Source of the DNA: CAYRVX01 sp964642165
Lineage (GTDB): Bacteria > Planctomycetota > Phycisphaerae > SM23-33
Direction: 5' to 3'
Assembly (NCBI GenBank): GCA_964642165.1
Contig: CAZXOC010000177.1
Span: 1 to 15,606 of the forward strand
DNA length: 15,606 nucleotides
A program made the position numbers and the translations under genes. Of this stretch, positions 1 to 7,791 are shown piece after piece. The stretch's first letter is position 1. Every line of letters starts with the position of its first letter. The notes beneath the pieces were generated by a model that did no database searches, was not told where the DNA came from, and saw only the letters and a list, made by a program, of their open reading frames with translations.

Positions 1-180
1 GACGGAGAGGCAAGGGCGACGGGGGCGTGCGATCGCGGGGCGCCACGTTCTGGACACCCAGTCGCCCTTCCGCCGGGGCAAGCCCGACGGAGAGGCAAGG
101 CGACGGGGGCGTGCGATCGTGGGGCGCCACGTTCTGGACGCTCAGTCGCCCTTCCGCCGGGGCAAGCCCGACGGAGAGGC
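1..180. repeat. 85-bp tandem repeat, two full copies plus 11 nt of a third
   Basis: Copy 1 is 1-85 (85 bp), copy 2 is 86-169 (84 bp), and a third copy begins at 170 and stops matching after GACGGAGAGGC. By eye the two copies differ by three substitutions and one missing G. Each copy ends in a GC-rich inverted repeat that spans the junction with the next copy: TCGCC at 62-66 pairs with GGCGA at 99-103, and an inner CCG-CGGGGC/GCCCG-CGG stem is capped by AA. The array continues past the left edge, so its true copy number is unknown. No gene overlaps it convincingly. Confidence 0.85.
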
Positions 181-312
181 CCGCCGGGCGCCGCACCGTC
201 GGTTCTGGCGGCACGCTGGTCGCGTGCGCCCTGTGGGCGCGGAGGACTTCGCAGCCCGGGCAGCCGTGCGTTGTCGCCGCTTGTGCGACGATCGTGCCAT
301 CGCCAACGGATT

Positions 313-365
313 GCGGGCGAAGCCCGCGCGGGGTCCTTCGTGGTTCCTCATGGGCGAAGCCCGCG
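313..365. repeat. Pair of identical 14-nt hairpin repeats
   Basis: GGGCGAAGCCCGCG occurs at 315-328 and again at 352-365. The first lies in a perfect 6-bp hairpin, GCGGGC-GAA-GCCCGC (313-327); the second folds as GGGC-GAA-GCCC (352-362). The tandem repeat at the left edge carries the related core GGGC-AA-GCCC, so all may belong to one family of short palindromic intergenic elements. The rest of 181-491 shows no gene. Confidence 0.6.
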
Positions 366-425
366 ACGTGACAGAAACGTCACGCCGCCACCGTACACCG
401 ACCACACCCCGCGGACCTTTCGGGC

Positions 426-455
426 TTGTGGCGTTGCTCGGCCCGGGGGTACCAT
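426..455 (+). promoter_or_regulatory. Weak candidate promoter for the helical-repeat protein
   Basis: TTGTGG (426-431) is followed after 18 nt by TACCAT (450-455). This matches the sigma-70 consensus at three and four of six positions, and lies 36 nt upstream of the ATG at 492. The match is poor and could be chance. Confidence 0.2.
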
Positions 456-491
456 GCAAGAGAGGACCTGCGGGCCTGGAAGGGGACAGTC

Positions 492-2741
492 ATGAAGCGG
501 TTGGGCGGCGGCGTTCCGTTGGCAATGGCGGGGCTGGTCCTGTTGGCGGCACTCCCGGCGGCCGGGGGGCAAGGCTCGGGGGCCGAAGCGCCCCCGCCCA
601 AGGGCGAGACGCCCGAGGCCAAGGTGATCTTGCCGCTGGCGCGTGTTGCGAAGCTGCCGCTGCGGACGTACACGTTCCGCCAGGTACGGGAGCGGTTTCC
701 GGCGTTCGAGCACGCGCCGTTCGAGACGGCGGGCTTCAGCCACCTGACGCTGCCGTTCCACTACGAGGACCGCGCCGCCGGCGGCGACGCCAACGAGGCC
801 TATGCCTTCGCCTTCCTGCTGTCGTTCTCGCTGGACTGGGCGCCGGGCTGCTATTGCACCCGCCACGCGTACCTCGTCTTCCAGCGCGACCGGGGCGTCA
901 CGCGCAAGCTGGCCGCCGAATACGACCGGGGGCTGATCGCGTCGGCCGTCAAGAGGTGGCGCGCCACGCACGCCGTCGGCGGGACGCTCGTCCACCACAA
1001 GGACGGCTACTCGGGGACGTTGAGCGTCTACGACCGCACCGGGGCGGTGGCGGCGCAGTTCGAGTACGACAAGCCGCGCGGGTACTTCGACCTGCTGGGG
1101 GACGCGGCCGTCGACGCGATGAAGTCCCTCGGGCATGAGCCCTCGCCCGCGCTCGCCGGCCACCTGCGCCTCCGCCAGTGCAAGCACCACCGGTCGCTGA
1201 TCGACCTCGGGCGCGCCGCGGGGCTCAAGGAGAAGCCGTCGGGGCTGTTCGCCCTGTACGGGCGGATCCTGAAGCGGGATCCCGGTTTCGCGGCGGTGCG
1301 CTACTGGCTGGCCAACCAGCGGGGCTGGGTCGACAGGAACGACAAGGCGAGGGCCCTGGCCAACGGGAAGGCCCTGGAGAGCCACCTCGTTCAGGAGGCC
1401 CTGGAGGACTTCTCTCCGGCGAAGTGCCCGGACATCCTGCTGGCGGCGCAGTACCCGCTGTGGCTCAAGCAGGCCGAGACGCTTGTCGGCCCCGACGCCC
1501 CGTGGTTGGTGACCAAGCGGCTCGAGGCCGCGCGCCAGCGGGGAAAGATCGCCCCCGCGCTGCTGGCGCGGGCATCCCGCGTTGCGGCGAAGTACCCCAA
1601 CGACTACCCGCTGCTGTGCAGCCTGTTCGAGGCATACTCGCACGGGGGCGGGCTGCCGGCCGACCTCGACACGAGCAGCGGGATCGCCCTGGTGGCCCTG
1701 GGCAATCGCTACCTGCCCGCCCCCGGCCACAAGGCCGCGGCGGCCCACCACATCGCCCTCGCGGGGCGGCACCTTGGGTTCAACGATCTGTGCGTGCAGA
1801 TGCTGGAGCCGCTGACGAAGGTCCGGCTGGAGCGCGAGGGGCAGCGGGCCGTGCGCTGGGCCGCCCGGACGCTCGGCGAGGCCCTGTTCGACATGGGGCA
1901 CTTCGACCAGTCCTGGCGGTGGTATCGCACGTCGTTCAAGGGCTGCGTGGCCGGCTCGTCGGACGCGATGCGCGCGCTGGTCGGCGGGGGCGTCGCCGCG
2001 GCGCACGCCGGGCGGCTCGACGTGGTCCGCCAGATTCTGCGCGACCGCCGCGACCTGTTGGCCAGGGAAGGCGCCGTCGGGCTGCTGGAGGGCTACCTCG
2101 ACCTGCTCGCGGGCAAGCGGATCAGCCACAAGGCCGTCTGGAGCCGGAGCGAGCCGCGCCCGAGCTGGCTCGAGCGGCAGCTCACGATCGTCACCATCCA
2201 GTCCGACCTGCTTCACCGCAAGGACGCCCACTGGCAGTGGGCGGAGTGGGGCGTGAAGCGCGACGTCCACAACCGCACGTTTCAGATCCTCACGCACGAG
2301 ATGTTCCATCGCCACCCGCAGCGCTCGACGGACTGCTTCTACGAGGCGATCGAGTGGCTCGAGGGCGACGACCCGTGGGCGCGCCAGGCCGTCGCGGCGT
2401 GGCGCAGACGCGTGGCCGAACCCAGCGTCGTGGAGCCGGCGGAGCTTCTCGCGGCCGTGGCGCACTACCCGCCCGTTCGCTTTCCGGTGGGCGAGAAGTC
2501 CAGGCGCTCGGCCGCGGGGAACGTGCACGCCAGGTTCCGCGTCTGTGCCTTCGCCTGCGGCGTACGGCGGCTCGCCGACGCGCGCAGGTTCGACGAGGCC
2601 GAGGAGCTGGCGATGCGGTATCGGCACCTCGCAGCCGACATGGACAGCTACCCGGTGCGCGCCCACGCCAACCACCTGGTTCACCTCGTCGCCAAGGCGC
2701 GCGAGGCGGCGAAGGGGGCGATCGGGCCGGACGATCTTTGA
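492..2741 (+). CDS. Exported helical-repeat (TPR-like) protein of unknown function
   Basis: This 749-residue protein starts at ATG 492, preceded by a good ribosome-binding site (GGAAGGGG, about 6 nt away). The frame is open from 426, but an earlier start would bury the signal peptide. Residues 1-26 look like a Sec signal: MKR, a hydrophobic core, then a cut near AAGGQ. Residues about 60-230 form a mixed region with a strand-rich stretch around 165-185 (GTLSVYDRTG), loosely like the TolB-N/FlgO-type regions that precede TPRs. The rest is mostly helical, with TPR-like helix pairs near 268-300, 452-482 and 690-716. I do not recognise the family. Periplasmic or surface protein-protein binding is an inference from the repeats. 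It converges on the kelch-like gene. Confidence 0.85.
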   Translation: MKRLGGGVPLAMAGLVLLAALPAAGGQGSGAEAPPPKGETPEAKVILPLARVAKLPLRTYTFRQVRERFPAFEHAPFETAGFSHLTLPFHYEDRAAGGDANEAYAFAFLLSFSLDWAPGCYCTRHAYLVFQRDRGVTRKLAAEYDRGLIASAVKRWRATHAVGGTLVHHKDGYSGTLSVYDRTGAVAAQFEYDKPRGYFDLLGDAAVDAMKSLGHEPSPALAGHLRLRQCKHHRSLIDLGRAAGLKEKPSGLFALYGRILKRDPGFAAVRYWLANQRGWVDRNDKARALANGKALESHLVQEALEDFSPAKCPDILLAAQYPLWLKQAETLVGPDAPWLVTKRLEAARQRGKIAPALLARASRVAAKYPNDYPLLCSLFEAYSHGGGLPADLDTSSGIALVALGNRYLPAPGHKAAAAHHIALAGRHLGFNDLCVQMLEPLTKVRLEREGQRAVRWAARTLGEALFDMGHFDQSWRWYRTSFKGCVAGSSDAMRALVGGGVAAAHAGRLDVVRQILRDRRDLLAREGAVGLLEGYLDLLAGKRISHKAVWSRSEPRPSWLERQLTIVTIQSDLLHRKDAHWQWAEWGVKRDVHNRTFQILTHEMFHRHPQRSTDCFYEAIEWLEGDDPWARQAVAAWRRRVAEPSVVEPAELLAAVAHYPPVRFPVGEKSRRSAAGNVHARFRVCAFACGVRRLADARRFDEAEELAMRYRHLAADMDSYPVRAHANHLVHLVAKAREAAKGAIGPDDL

Positions 2742-2768
2742 GCGGCCGCGATGCCGCCGGCGGGCCGC
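2742..2768. terminator. Candidate shared hairpin between convergent genes
   Basis: The 33-bp gap between the stop codons contains GCGGCC (2742-2747) and GGCCGC (2763-2768), a 6-bp stem with a GC-rich 15-nt loop that can fold further. There is no T-run on either strand, so an intrinsic terminator is not proven. Confidence 0.25.
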
Positions 2769-2774
2769 GCGGCG

Positions 2775-5444
2775 TCATTCGCCCGACGGGGGCGCGACCT
2801 GGAGCGTCGCGGAATCGACCCGCAGGACGTACATCCGCCGGCCGGAGCTCATGGCCCAGACGAGCGCGCGCTTCGGGTCGTACATCAGGCCGATGCTCAC
2901 GCCGCCGAGGCCTTTGTGCGAGGGGGCGATGTTGAGCGTGACCCAGCGGTTGGCGGCCGGGTCGTAGGCGATCTGGCGATCTCCCGCGAAGGAGTTGTGC
3001 AGCACGAGGTCCTGCCTCGGCAGGTAGACGCTCTCGCGCGGTCGGACCTTCACGCCGATGGTCTTGGTGTCGACGGGGTCCATGGCCGCGACGTTGCCGG
3101 TCTTCATGTCGTAGCGCCAGACCTGGCCGTTGGGCTTCTGGTAGCCGTCGGCGGCGAGCAGCCAGAGCACGTCGCGCTTCGCGTCGTAGGTGACGGCGTT
3201 CTCGTCGCCGTGGACGACGCGGGGGAGCTTGCCCCGGACGCGCAGCGGGCGCCACCGGCGGGCGGGCACGTCGAGCAGCCCGAGGTAGCCGCGCTCCCAG
3301 CAGACCACGCCGCGCGGCGTGCCGACCGTCTTGGTGTAGTAGGGGTGCTGGCGGAAGGGCTGGTCGATCCGCGGGGCGAACTCGCGCCGGTCCGGGTCGT
3401 AGACGCACGTGCCGCCCAACGACGTGCAGACGAGCCTCCTCGACAGCGGGTCGTAGGCGTAGTTGAGGTACGTGTGGTTCATGCAGTCGGGCCGCCCCTG
3501 GAAACCGATGCCCTTGCCGAAGTACTCCGCCACGTAGGGGACGCTCCACCGCCCGACGGCGACGTGGTAGGTGCTGACGAGGCTCGACGGGTCGGCCATG
3601 TGCCCGCCCGTCCAGTGGTAGAACTGGTCGCGGTGGGGGTCGAAGGCGGCCGTGCCCCAGTCGCGCCGCGGCGCGGGGCGGGGGGCCAGCGGCACGGGCG
3701 TCCACGTGTTGGGCCGGAGCTTCGCCAGCCAGGCCGACGTGGCCTTCGCGTCGCCGGGGGCGGCCTGGTCGTACCAGCACGGGTCGTACGGCGGCACGAC
3801 GGTGAGATAGGTCCGCCCGCCGGGCGAGGGGGCGAGCTTCCGCGCCGGCGCGGCCGGGGCCGCGGGGCCCACGCGAAGCAGCCAGGTCGTGCCGTCCCAC
3901 TGGCCGGCGTAGCGCCCGGCGCTGGACAGGCCGAGGATCACGTCGCCCGCGCCCGCGGCGCGCTGGCAGACCAGCACCGGCGCCGAGGCGTTCGGGTCGC
4001 CTTCGGCCGCCAGCGACCACCGGTCCGCGGGCGCGTCCAGCACCCAGACGTCCCGCAGCCGGCGCGGCGGACGGCGGAAGTAGATGAACTTGGGGATGTA
4101 GCCCTCGCCGCCGACGAGGGCGACGCGCCGGCTGCCCGGCAGGTAGACCAGCGCCCCGGCGGCCCGCCGCGGGGCGGGGCAGCGTGTCGGGAAGACGCGC
4201 CGCCAGTGCCGGCGGCGGCAGTCGTAGATCCACGTGTCGCCGAGCAGGTAGTCGCCGTGGTCGCCGCCGAAGAGGACCACGCACCGGCGTGCGGGGTCGT
4301 AGACGGCCCCGGCGTGCATCCGCTCGCCGGGCAGGGCGCGGAGGAGGTCGGCGGCCTCGTCCAGGCGCCAGCCCGCGTCGAAGAGCTGCTTCAGGGCGGC
4401 GGGGTCGAGCCGCCCGGCGTCGAGCCGCTCGGCGGCGGCGCGCAGGTGCCCGAGCGCTTCGGCCAGCAGCGGACGGGCGTGGGCCACGGCGCGGGCCTCC
4501 CAGCCGTCGGCCTCGGCGGCGCCCGCGGCGCCGGCGGCGGCCTCGGCCAGCTCCAGCGCCCGGCGCGCGAGCCGCAAGGGCTTGCCCGTCGCGGCGGCTC
4601 GGCGGTCCGCGGGCGCGAGGGCGGCATAGAGGACGTTCCTCGCCGCGGCCGAGGCGTCCCGCGCCGCCGCCTTCGCCGCCAGGCAGCGGGCGCGCAGCGC
4701 GTCGAGCGTCGGCGAGGGCTGCCCCAGCCGCCGCCACGCCTTGTCCTTCAGCGAGAGGGCCCAGTGCCCGACGAAGCCGTCGGCGGCGTTGCCCGTCCGC
4801 CCGCCGATCAGCAGCAGCTCCTCGTTCACGCCGTCCAGGACGACGGCCGCGCCCTCCAGGAAGACCATCGTCGGGCCGTACTCGCCGGGCAGGACGCCGT
4901 CGGCGTCGGCGGGCGGCTTGGCCGACGAGACCCGTTGCCACCGGCGACGGCCCACGTCGTAGCAGGCGACGATCAGTTCCCCGGGCCTTCGGCGGTCGTT
5001 GGCCTGGAACAGGTAGACGTGCTCGCCGCCCGGGTCGCAGGCGGACCGGCTGCCCGGGTCGAACCGGTCGTTCAGCCGCCGTTGCCCCTCGCCGGCGGGC
5101 ACGAGCAGCGCATCGGTCGTGGGCCTGGCGCCGTCGGGCTTCCCGCCGGTCGGACGGGCCTCCCGCCACTCGCGCCGGGCCGGGTCGAACGTCTGGATCT
5201 CGAACGGGCGGGCGATGCCGAGCTTGCGGTTCTCCCCGGCGCCGCCGAGGACGAGGAACCTGCCCTGCCGGGCCCGCCACACCACCGCCGACCCGCGCCG
5301 CACGCCCGCGCCCTTCTCGTTCACCTTGACCCACGTGTTGGCCGGCAGGTCGCGGGACGAGCGGCCCGGCGCCGCGGCGAGGACCTCGCCGCCGAGGGCG
5401 ACGGCCAGGACCAGGATCCGCAACGGCTCTTGCCCGGTTCTCAT
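2775..5444 (-). CDS. Exported kelch-like beta-propeller protein with a helical insertion
   Basis: The protein has 889 residues from the ATG at 5444. The frame stays open upstream, but residues 1-25 from this start form a clean signal peptide (hydrophobic core ILVLAVALGG, cut near LAAA). Kelch-type blades, in which a hydrophobic strand meets a Gly pair and is followed by a Trp-containing strand, appear near residues 62-70 (LVLGG), 208-218 (LLLIGG), 388-405 (VVLFGG then DTWIYD) and 437-450 (VALVGG then DVWVLD). More strand-rich repeats with YDP motifs continue to the C-terminus. Residues about 245-373 are instead Ala-rich helices inserted between blades. Propellers of this type usually bind proteins or sugars; no catalytic motif is visible and the ligand is unknown. 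A putative promoter lies just upstream. Confidence 0.85.
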   Translation of the reverse strand: MRTGQEPLRILVLAVALGGEVLAAAPGRSSRDLPANTWVKVNEKGAGVRRGSAVVWRARQGRFLVLGGAGENRKLGIARPFEIQTFDPARREWREARPTGGKPDGARPTTDALLVPAGEGQRRLNDRFDPGSRSACDPGGEHVYLFQANDRRRPGELIVACYDVGRRRWQRVSSAKPPADADGVLPGEYGPTMVFLEGAAVVLDGVNEELLLIGGRTGNAADGFVGHWALSLKDKAWRRLGQPSPTLDALRARCLAAKAAARDASAAARNVLYAALAPADRRAAATGKPLRLARRALELAEAAAGAAGAAEADGWEARAVAHARPLLAEALGHLRAAAERLDAGRLDPAALKQLFDAGWRLDEAADLLRALPGERMHAGAVYDPARRCVVLFGGDHGDYLLGDTWIYDCRRRHWRRVFPTRCPAPRRAAGALVYLPGSRRVALVGGEGYIPKFIYFRRPPRRLRDVWVLDAPADRWSLAAEGDPNASAPVLVCQRAAGAGDVILGLSSAGRYAGQWDGTTWLLRVGPAAPAAPARKLAPSPGGRTYLTVVPPYDPCWYDQAAPGDAKATSAWLAKLRPNTWTPVPLAPRPAPRRDWGTAAFDPHRDQFYHWTGGHMADPSSLVSTYHVAVGRWSVPYVAEYFGKGIGFQGRPDCMNHTYLNYAYDPLSRRLVCTSLGGTCVYDPDRREFAPRIDQPFRQHPYYTKTVGTPRGVVCWERGYLGLLDVPARRWRPLRVRGKLPRVVHGDENAVTYDAKRDVLWLLAADGYQKPNGQVWRYDMKTGNVAAMDPVDTKTIGVKVRPRESVYLPRQDLVLHNSFAGDRQIAYDPAANRWVTLNIAPSHKGLGGVSIGLMYDPKRALVWAMSSGRRMYVLRVDSATLQVAPPSGE

Positions 5445-5505
5445 GGATGTACCCGCCTTTGCAGACAGGCGGCCTCGCGTCCGCAAGGAAGGGCCGCCGC
5501 CGGCG

Positions 5506-5534
5506 ATTATCCCCCGTCCCCATTCCGTTGGGAA
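5506..5534 (-). promoter_or_regulatory. Putative sigma-70-type promoter of the kelch-like gene
   Basis: Read on the minus strand, TTCCCA (5534-5529) and GATAAT (5511-5506) are 17 nt apart. They match the -35 and -10 consensus at four and five of six positions. Transcription would start near 5499, giving a leader of about 55 nt before the ATG at 5444. Confidence 0.45.
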
Positions 5535-5552
5535 GGCCCGGCGGTGCGGCCT

Positions 5553-5580
5553 GGAACGGCGCCGGCAGGTGGGGTAAAAG
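5553..5580 (+). promoter_or_regulatory. Possible ECF-type promoter upstream of the sigma factor operon
   Basis: GGAACG (5553-5558) resembles the GGAAC -35 element favoured by many ECF sigma factors, and is followed after 16 nt by TAAAAG (5575-5580). Autoregulation is common in this family, so the operon may transcribe itself. If this is right, transcription starts near 5587, which makes the downstream ATGs at 5628 or 5661 better starts than 5595. Confidence 0.3.
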
Positions 5581-5594
5581 GGACCCGCCGTCCG

Positions 5595-6233
5595 ATGAAT
5601 AAACCCGGCAACGGGCAGGTCTATCCGATGTGCACAGACCCCAGTCGGAGCGCCAGGTCCATGGACGAGTCGGAAGTGGCCTTGATCCGCCAGTGCCAGG
5701 CGGGCGACAAGGATGCCTTCGGCCGGTTGGTCAAGGACTACGCCGGCCGGGCCATCGGCGCCGCCTACGTCCTGCTGGGCAACCGGGAGGACGCCCGGGA
5801 CGCCTCCCAGGACGCCTTCGTCCGCGCCTGGCGGAACATCAAGCGGTTCGACGGGAGGTCGAGGTTTTACACGTGGTATTCGGCCGTGCTGCGAAATGTC
5901 TGCCTCAGCCGCCTTCGCCGGCGCCGGCACCGGACGGTGGAGATCGTCGCGGACCCCGCCGGGCCGATCGAGGCCACCGATCCCAGCCTGCTGGCCGAAC
6001 GAAACGAGCGGACCGAGCGCCTCTGGCAGGCCATCCTGAAGCTGCCGCTCAAGCACCGCGAGATCATCGTGATGAACCACTTCCAGCACCTGGCCTACAA
6101 GGACATCGCCGCGGCGCTGGAGATTCCCATCGGGACGGTCATGAGCCGCCTTCACAACGCGCGGAAGGCCCTCCGCGAGCTGCTGGCCAAGGACTTCGCC
6201 AACGACTTCGCCACGAACGCGGCAGGGAACTGA
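5595..6233 (+). CDS. RNA polymerase ECF-type sigma factor
   Basis: From ATG 5595 this is 212 residues. In-frame ATGs at 5628 and 5661 are alternatives; the last gives MDESEVALIRQCQAGDKDAF, a typical ECF N-terminus, and has GGAG 10 nt upstream. Region sigma-2 spans about 39-108, with the DAFGRLV segment, the core-binding helix (DASQDAFVRAWRNI) and an aromatic RFYTWYSAVLRN stretch for -10 melting. Region sigma-4 spans about 142-195, with the LPLKHREI helix and the helix-turn-helix YKDIAAALEIPIGTVMSRL. The linker between them is short, as in RpoE-like proteins. It directs RNA polymerase to an unknown regulon. The stop is one base before the anti-sigma ATG, so translation is probably coupled and the anti-sigma factor is its partner. 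Confidence 0.95.
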   Translation: MNKPGNGQVYPMCTDPSRSARSMDESEVALIRQCQAGDKDAFGRLVKDYAGRAIGAAYVLLGNREDARDASQDAFVRAWRNIKRFDGRSRFYTWYSAVLRNVCLSRLRRRRHRTVEIVADPAGPIEATDPSLLAERNERTERLWQAILKLPLKHREIIVMNHFQHLAYKDIAAALEIPIGTVMSRLHNARKALRELLAKDFANDFATNAAGN

Positions 6234-6234
6234 C

Positions 6235-6684
6235 ATGAGCTGCGACGAGTTTCGATCCATGATTTCGGCCTACGTGGACGGGGAGCTGACGCCGGATCAG
6301 CGGGAGCGCCTGGAGAGCCACCTGTCGGCCTGCGACGCCTGCAAGCGGGAGCTGGCCGAGGTGCGGGCGCTCAAGAAGGAGCTGGACATGATCAAGTTCA
6401 CCGAACCCACCGACGAGCAACTGGAGCGGTACTGGTCCGGCGTCTACAATCGCCTCGAGCGCGGCGCGGGATGGGTGCTCTTCTCGATCGGGGCGATCGT
6501 CCTGCTGTGCTATGGCGGCTTCAAGCTGGTGGAGGAGGTGGTCCGGGACCCGGCCGTCGCCTGGTGGGTCAAGGGCGGCGTGCTGGCGCTGGTGTTCGGG
6601 TTGGCGATCCTGTTCGTCTCGCTGCTGCGCGAGCGGCTGGCGGTCCGCAAGGTCGACAGGTACTCCAGAGAGGTGAAACGATGA
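6235..6684 (+). CDS. Membrane-anchored zinc-finger (zf-HC2) anti-sigma factor
   Basis: This 149-residue protein begins MSCDEF..AYVDGEL, typical of zf-HC2 anti-sigma factors. The zinc-site residues are C3, H29, C33 and C36 (Cys-x25-His-x3-Cys-x2-Cys), the spacing known from RsrA-type anti-sigma domains. Residues 1-50 should hold the sigma factor inactive in the cytoplasm. Two membrane helices follow, about 80-96 and 109-131, joined by a very short loop, and a basic tail (KVDRYSREVKR) would return to the cytoplasm. There is therefore almost no periplasmic sensor domain, and the signal must be sensed in the membrane, in the cytoplasm or by another protein. The gene sits between the sigma factor (1-nt gap) and the YbjQ-like gene (ATGA overlap). 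Confidence 0.93.
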   Translation: MSCDEFRSMISAYVDGELTPDQRERLESHLSACDACKRELAEVRALKKELDMIKFTEPTDEQLERYWSGVYNRLERGAGWVLFSIGAIVLLCYGGFKLVEEVVRDPAVAWWVKGGVLALVFGLAILFVSLLRERLAVRKVDRYSREVKR

Positions 6685-7007
6685 TCGTGGTCACGACGGA
6701 GACGATCCCCGGCATGCGAATCGCCCGGACGTTCGGCATCGTGCGGGGCAACACCATTCGCGCCCGCCACATCGGCAGGGACATCAAGGCGGCGCTGCGC
6801 CACATCATCGGCGGCGAGATCACCGACTACACCAAGCTGATGGGCGAGTCGCGCGAGCAGGCCATCGACCGGATGGTCGCCCAGGCCGAACAGCTCGGCG
6901 CCAACGCCGTCGTCGCGATGCGCCTGACCACCAGCATGCTCATGGGCGGCGCGGCGGAGATCGTGGCGTACGGCACGGCCGTCATCGCCGCGCCGGAAGA
7001 AGCCTGA
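6681..7007 (+). CDS. YbjQ/UPF0145 family protein
   Basis: The 108-residue product is full length for the YbjQ/UPF0145 (putative heavy-metal-binding domain) family. Recognisable parts are the N-terminal strand VVTTETIPG, the segment VRGNTIRARHIGRDI, the helix with Glu and Arg around EQAIDRMVAQAEQLGANAVV, and the C-terminal strand IVAYGTAV. Known members form small pentameric beta/alpha rings; metal binding was proposed from sequence and the physiological role is unsettled. The start ATG overlaps the anti-sigma stop in an ATGA, and GAGAGG just upstream serves as ribosome-binding site, so it is translated with the sigma/anti-sigma pair. It may act in the same stress response, but nothing in the sequence says how. 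Confidence 0.92.
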   Translation: MIVVTTETIPGMRIARTFGIVRGNTIRARHIGRDIKAALRHIIGGEITDYTKLMGESREQAIDRMVAQAEQLGANAVVAMRLTTSMLMGGAAEIVAYGTAVIAAPEEA

Positions 7008-7041
7008 CGCCGCGGCGGCCGCCGGCGAAGGGGAGACCGGC

Positions 7042-7791
7042 ATGTTCATCCCGCTGCGGGCCCACGTGCCGATGGACCGGCGCCCGTGGGCGAACTACGC
7101 CATCCTGCTCGCCACCATCACGTGCAGCGTGGTGGGCTTCCTGGATCCGGCGATCATCCTCGGCCTGTCCGGCTACGAGGTCGTGCCCCGCCCGGAGCCG
7201 GCGGGCGAGGACGCGGCGGCGCTGGAGTACCTGTTCCCCCGCCCGCCCACGTTCCGGCAGACGCTGCCGGCGCCCGTCGCGGCCGTGACGTCCACGCTCG
7301 TCCACGCCGGCTGGGCGCACCTGGCCGCCAACATGCTCTTCCTTTGGGTCTTCGGCAACGCGGTCAACTACAAGCTCGGCCAGGGGAAGTACGTCCTGCT
7401 GTACGTCCTGGCGGCGCTGGTGTCGGGCCTGGCCCACCACGTGCTGCGGGGCGGTCCGGCCGTCGGCGCGTCGGGCGCGGTCTACGGCGTCGTCGGCGTG
7501 TTCCTGGTGTTCTTCCCCCGCAACGACGTGACGGCCGTCTGGTTCTACGCCATCTTCTGGCTGAGGACCTTCACCCTCTCCAGCGTGTGGGTCATCCTCT
7601 ACTGGGTGGGCTGGGACGTGCTGTTCCTGGTCCTCGGCTCCAAGGGCCGCGTGGGCTACGAAGCGCACGTGGGCGGGTTCGCCACGGGCTTCGCCCTGGG
7701 CCTGCTGCTGGCGGCCGGGCGGTGGGTCAGGCCCCACGAGGACGAACAGACGCTGCTCCAGCTCCTGGGGATCCCGGCGCGCAGCCGCTGA
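7042..7791 (+). CDS. Rhomboid family intramembrane serine protease
   Basis: The 249-residue protein has about six membrane helices and the rhomboid signatures: H88 and the HLAAN motif at H93-N97 in the second helix, the catalytic serine in GASG (S144), and the catalytic histidine in AHVGG (H209). Both catalytic residues are present, so it should be active rather than an iRhom-type pseudoprotease. Rhomboids cut membrane helices of partner proteins near small, helix-breaking residues. GGGGAG 7 nt upstream supports ATG 7042. It is the last gene of the sigma factor operon, 34 bp after the YbjQ-like gene. Its natural candidate substrate is the anti-sigma factor, whose first membrane helix contains Ser, Gly and Ala; this is an inference from the neighbourhood. 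Confidence 0.93.
   Translation: MFIPLRAHVPMDRRPWANYAILLATITCSVVGFLDPAIILGLSGYEVVPRPEPAGEDAAALEYLFPRPPTFRQTLPAPVAAVTSTLVHAGWAHLAANMLFLWVFGNAVNYKLGQGKYVLLYVLAALVSGLAHHVLRGGPAVGASGAVYGVVGVFLVFFPRNDVTAVWFYAIFWLRTFTLSSVWVILYWVGWDVLFLVLGSKGRVGYEAHVGGFATGFALGLLLAAGRWVRPHEDEQTLLQLLGIPARSR

Noticed and set aside
1..365. CRISPR array
   Set aside because: The units are directly adjacent, about 85 bp long and lack unique spacers, and no cas gene is present.
27..371. Open frame across the tandem repeat, giving a repeated GATFWT..SRPSAGASPTER peptide
   Set aside because: The peptide repeat simply mirrors the DNA repeat. The 84-bp and 85-bp unit lengths differ, so the frame is not kept from copy to copy in general, and the repeat has palindromic rather than codon-level structure.
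348..2684. Minus-strand 778-codon open frame opposite the helical-repeat protein
   Set aside because: Antisense shadow: low-complexity Arg/Val/Leu/Gly composition, no ribosome-binding site and no recognisable motif, whereas the plus strand has a signal peptide and a good start.
2751..5594. Plus-strand frame open for 2.8 kb in phase with the sigma factor gene
   Set aside because: It is the antisense shadow of the kelch-like gene. The translation is low-complexity Val/Gly/Arg/Pro and has no domain; in very GC-rich DNA stop codons are rare in such frames.
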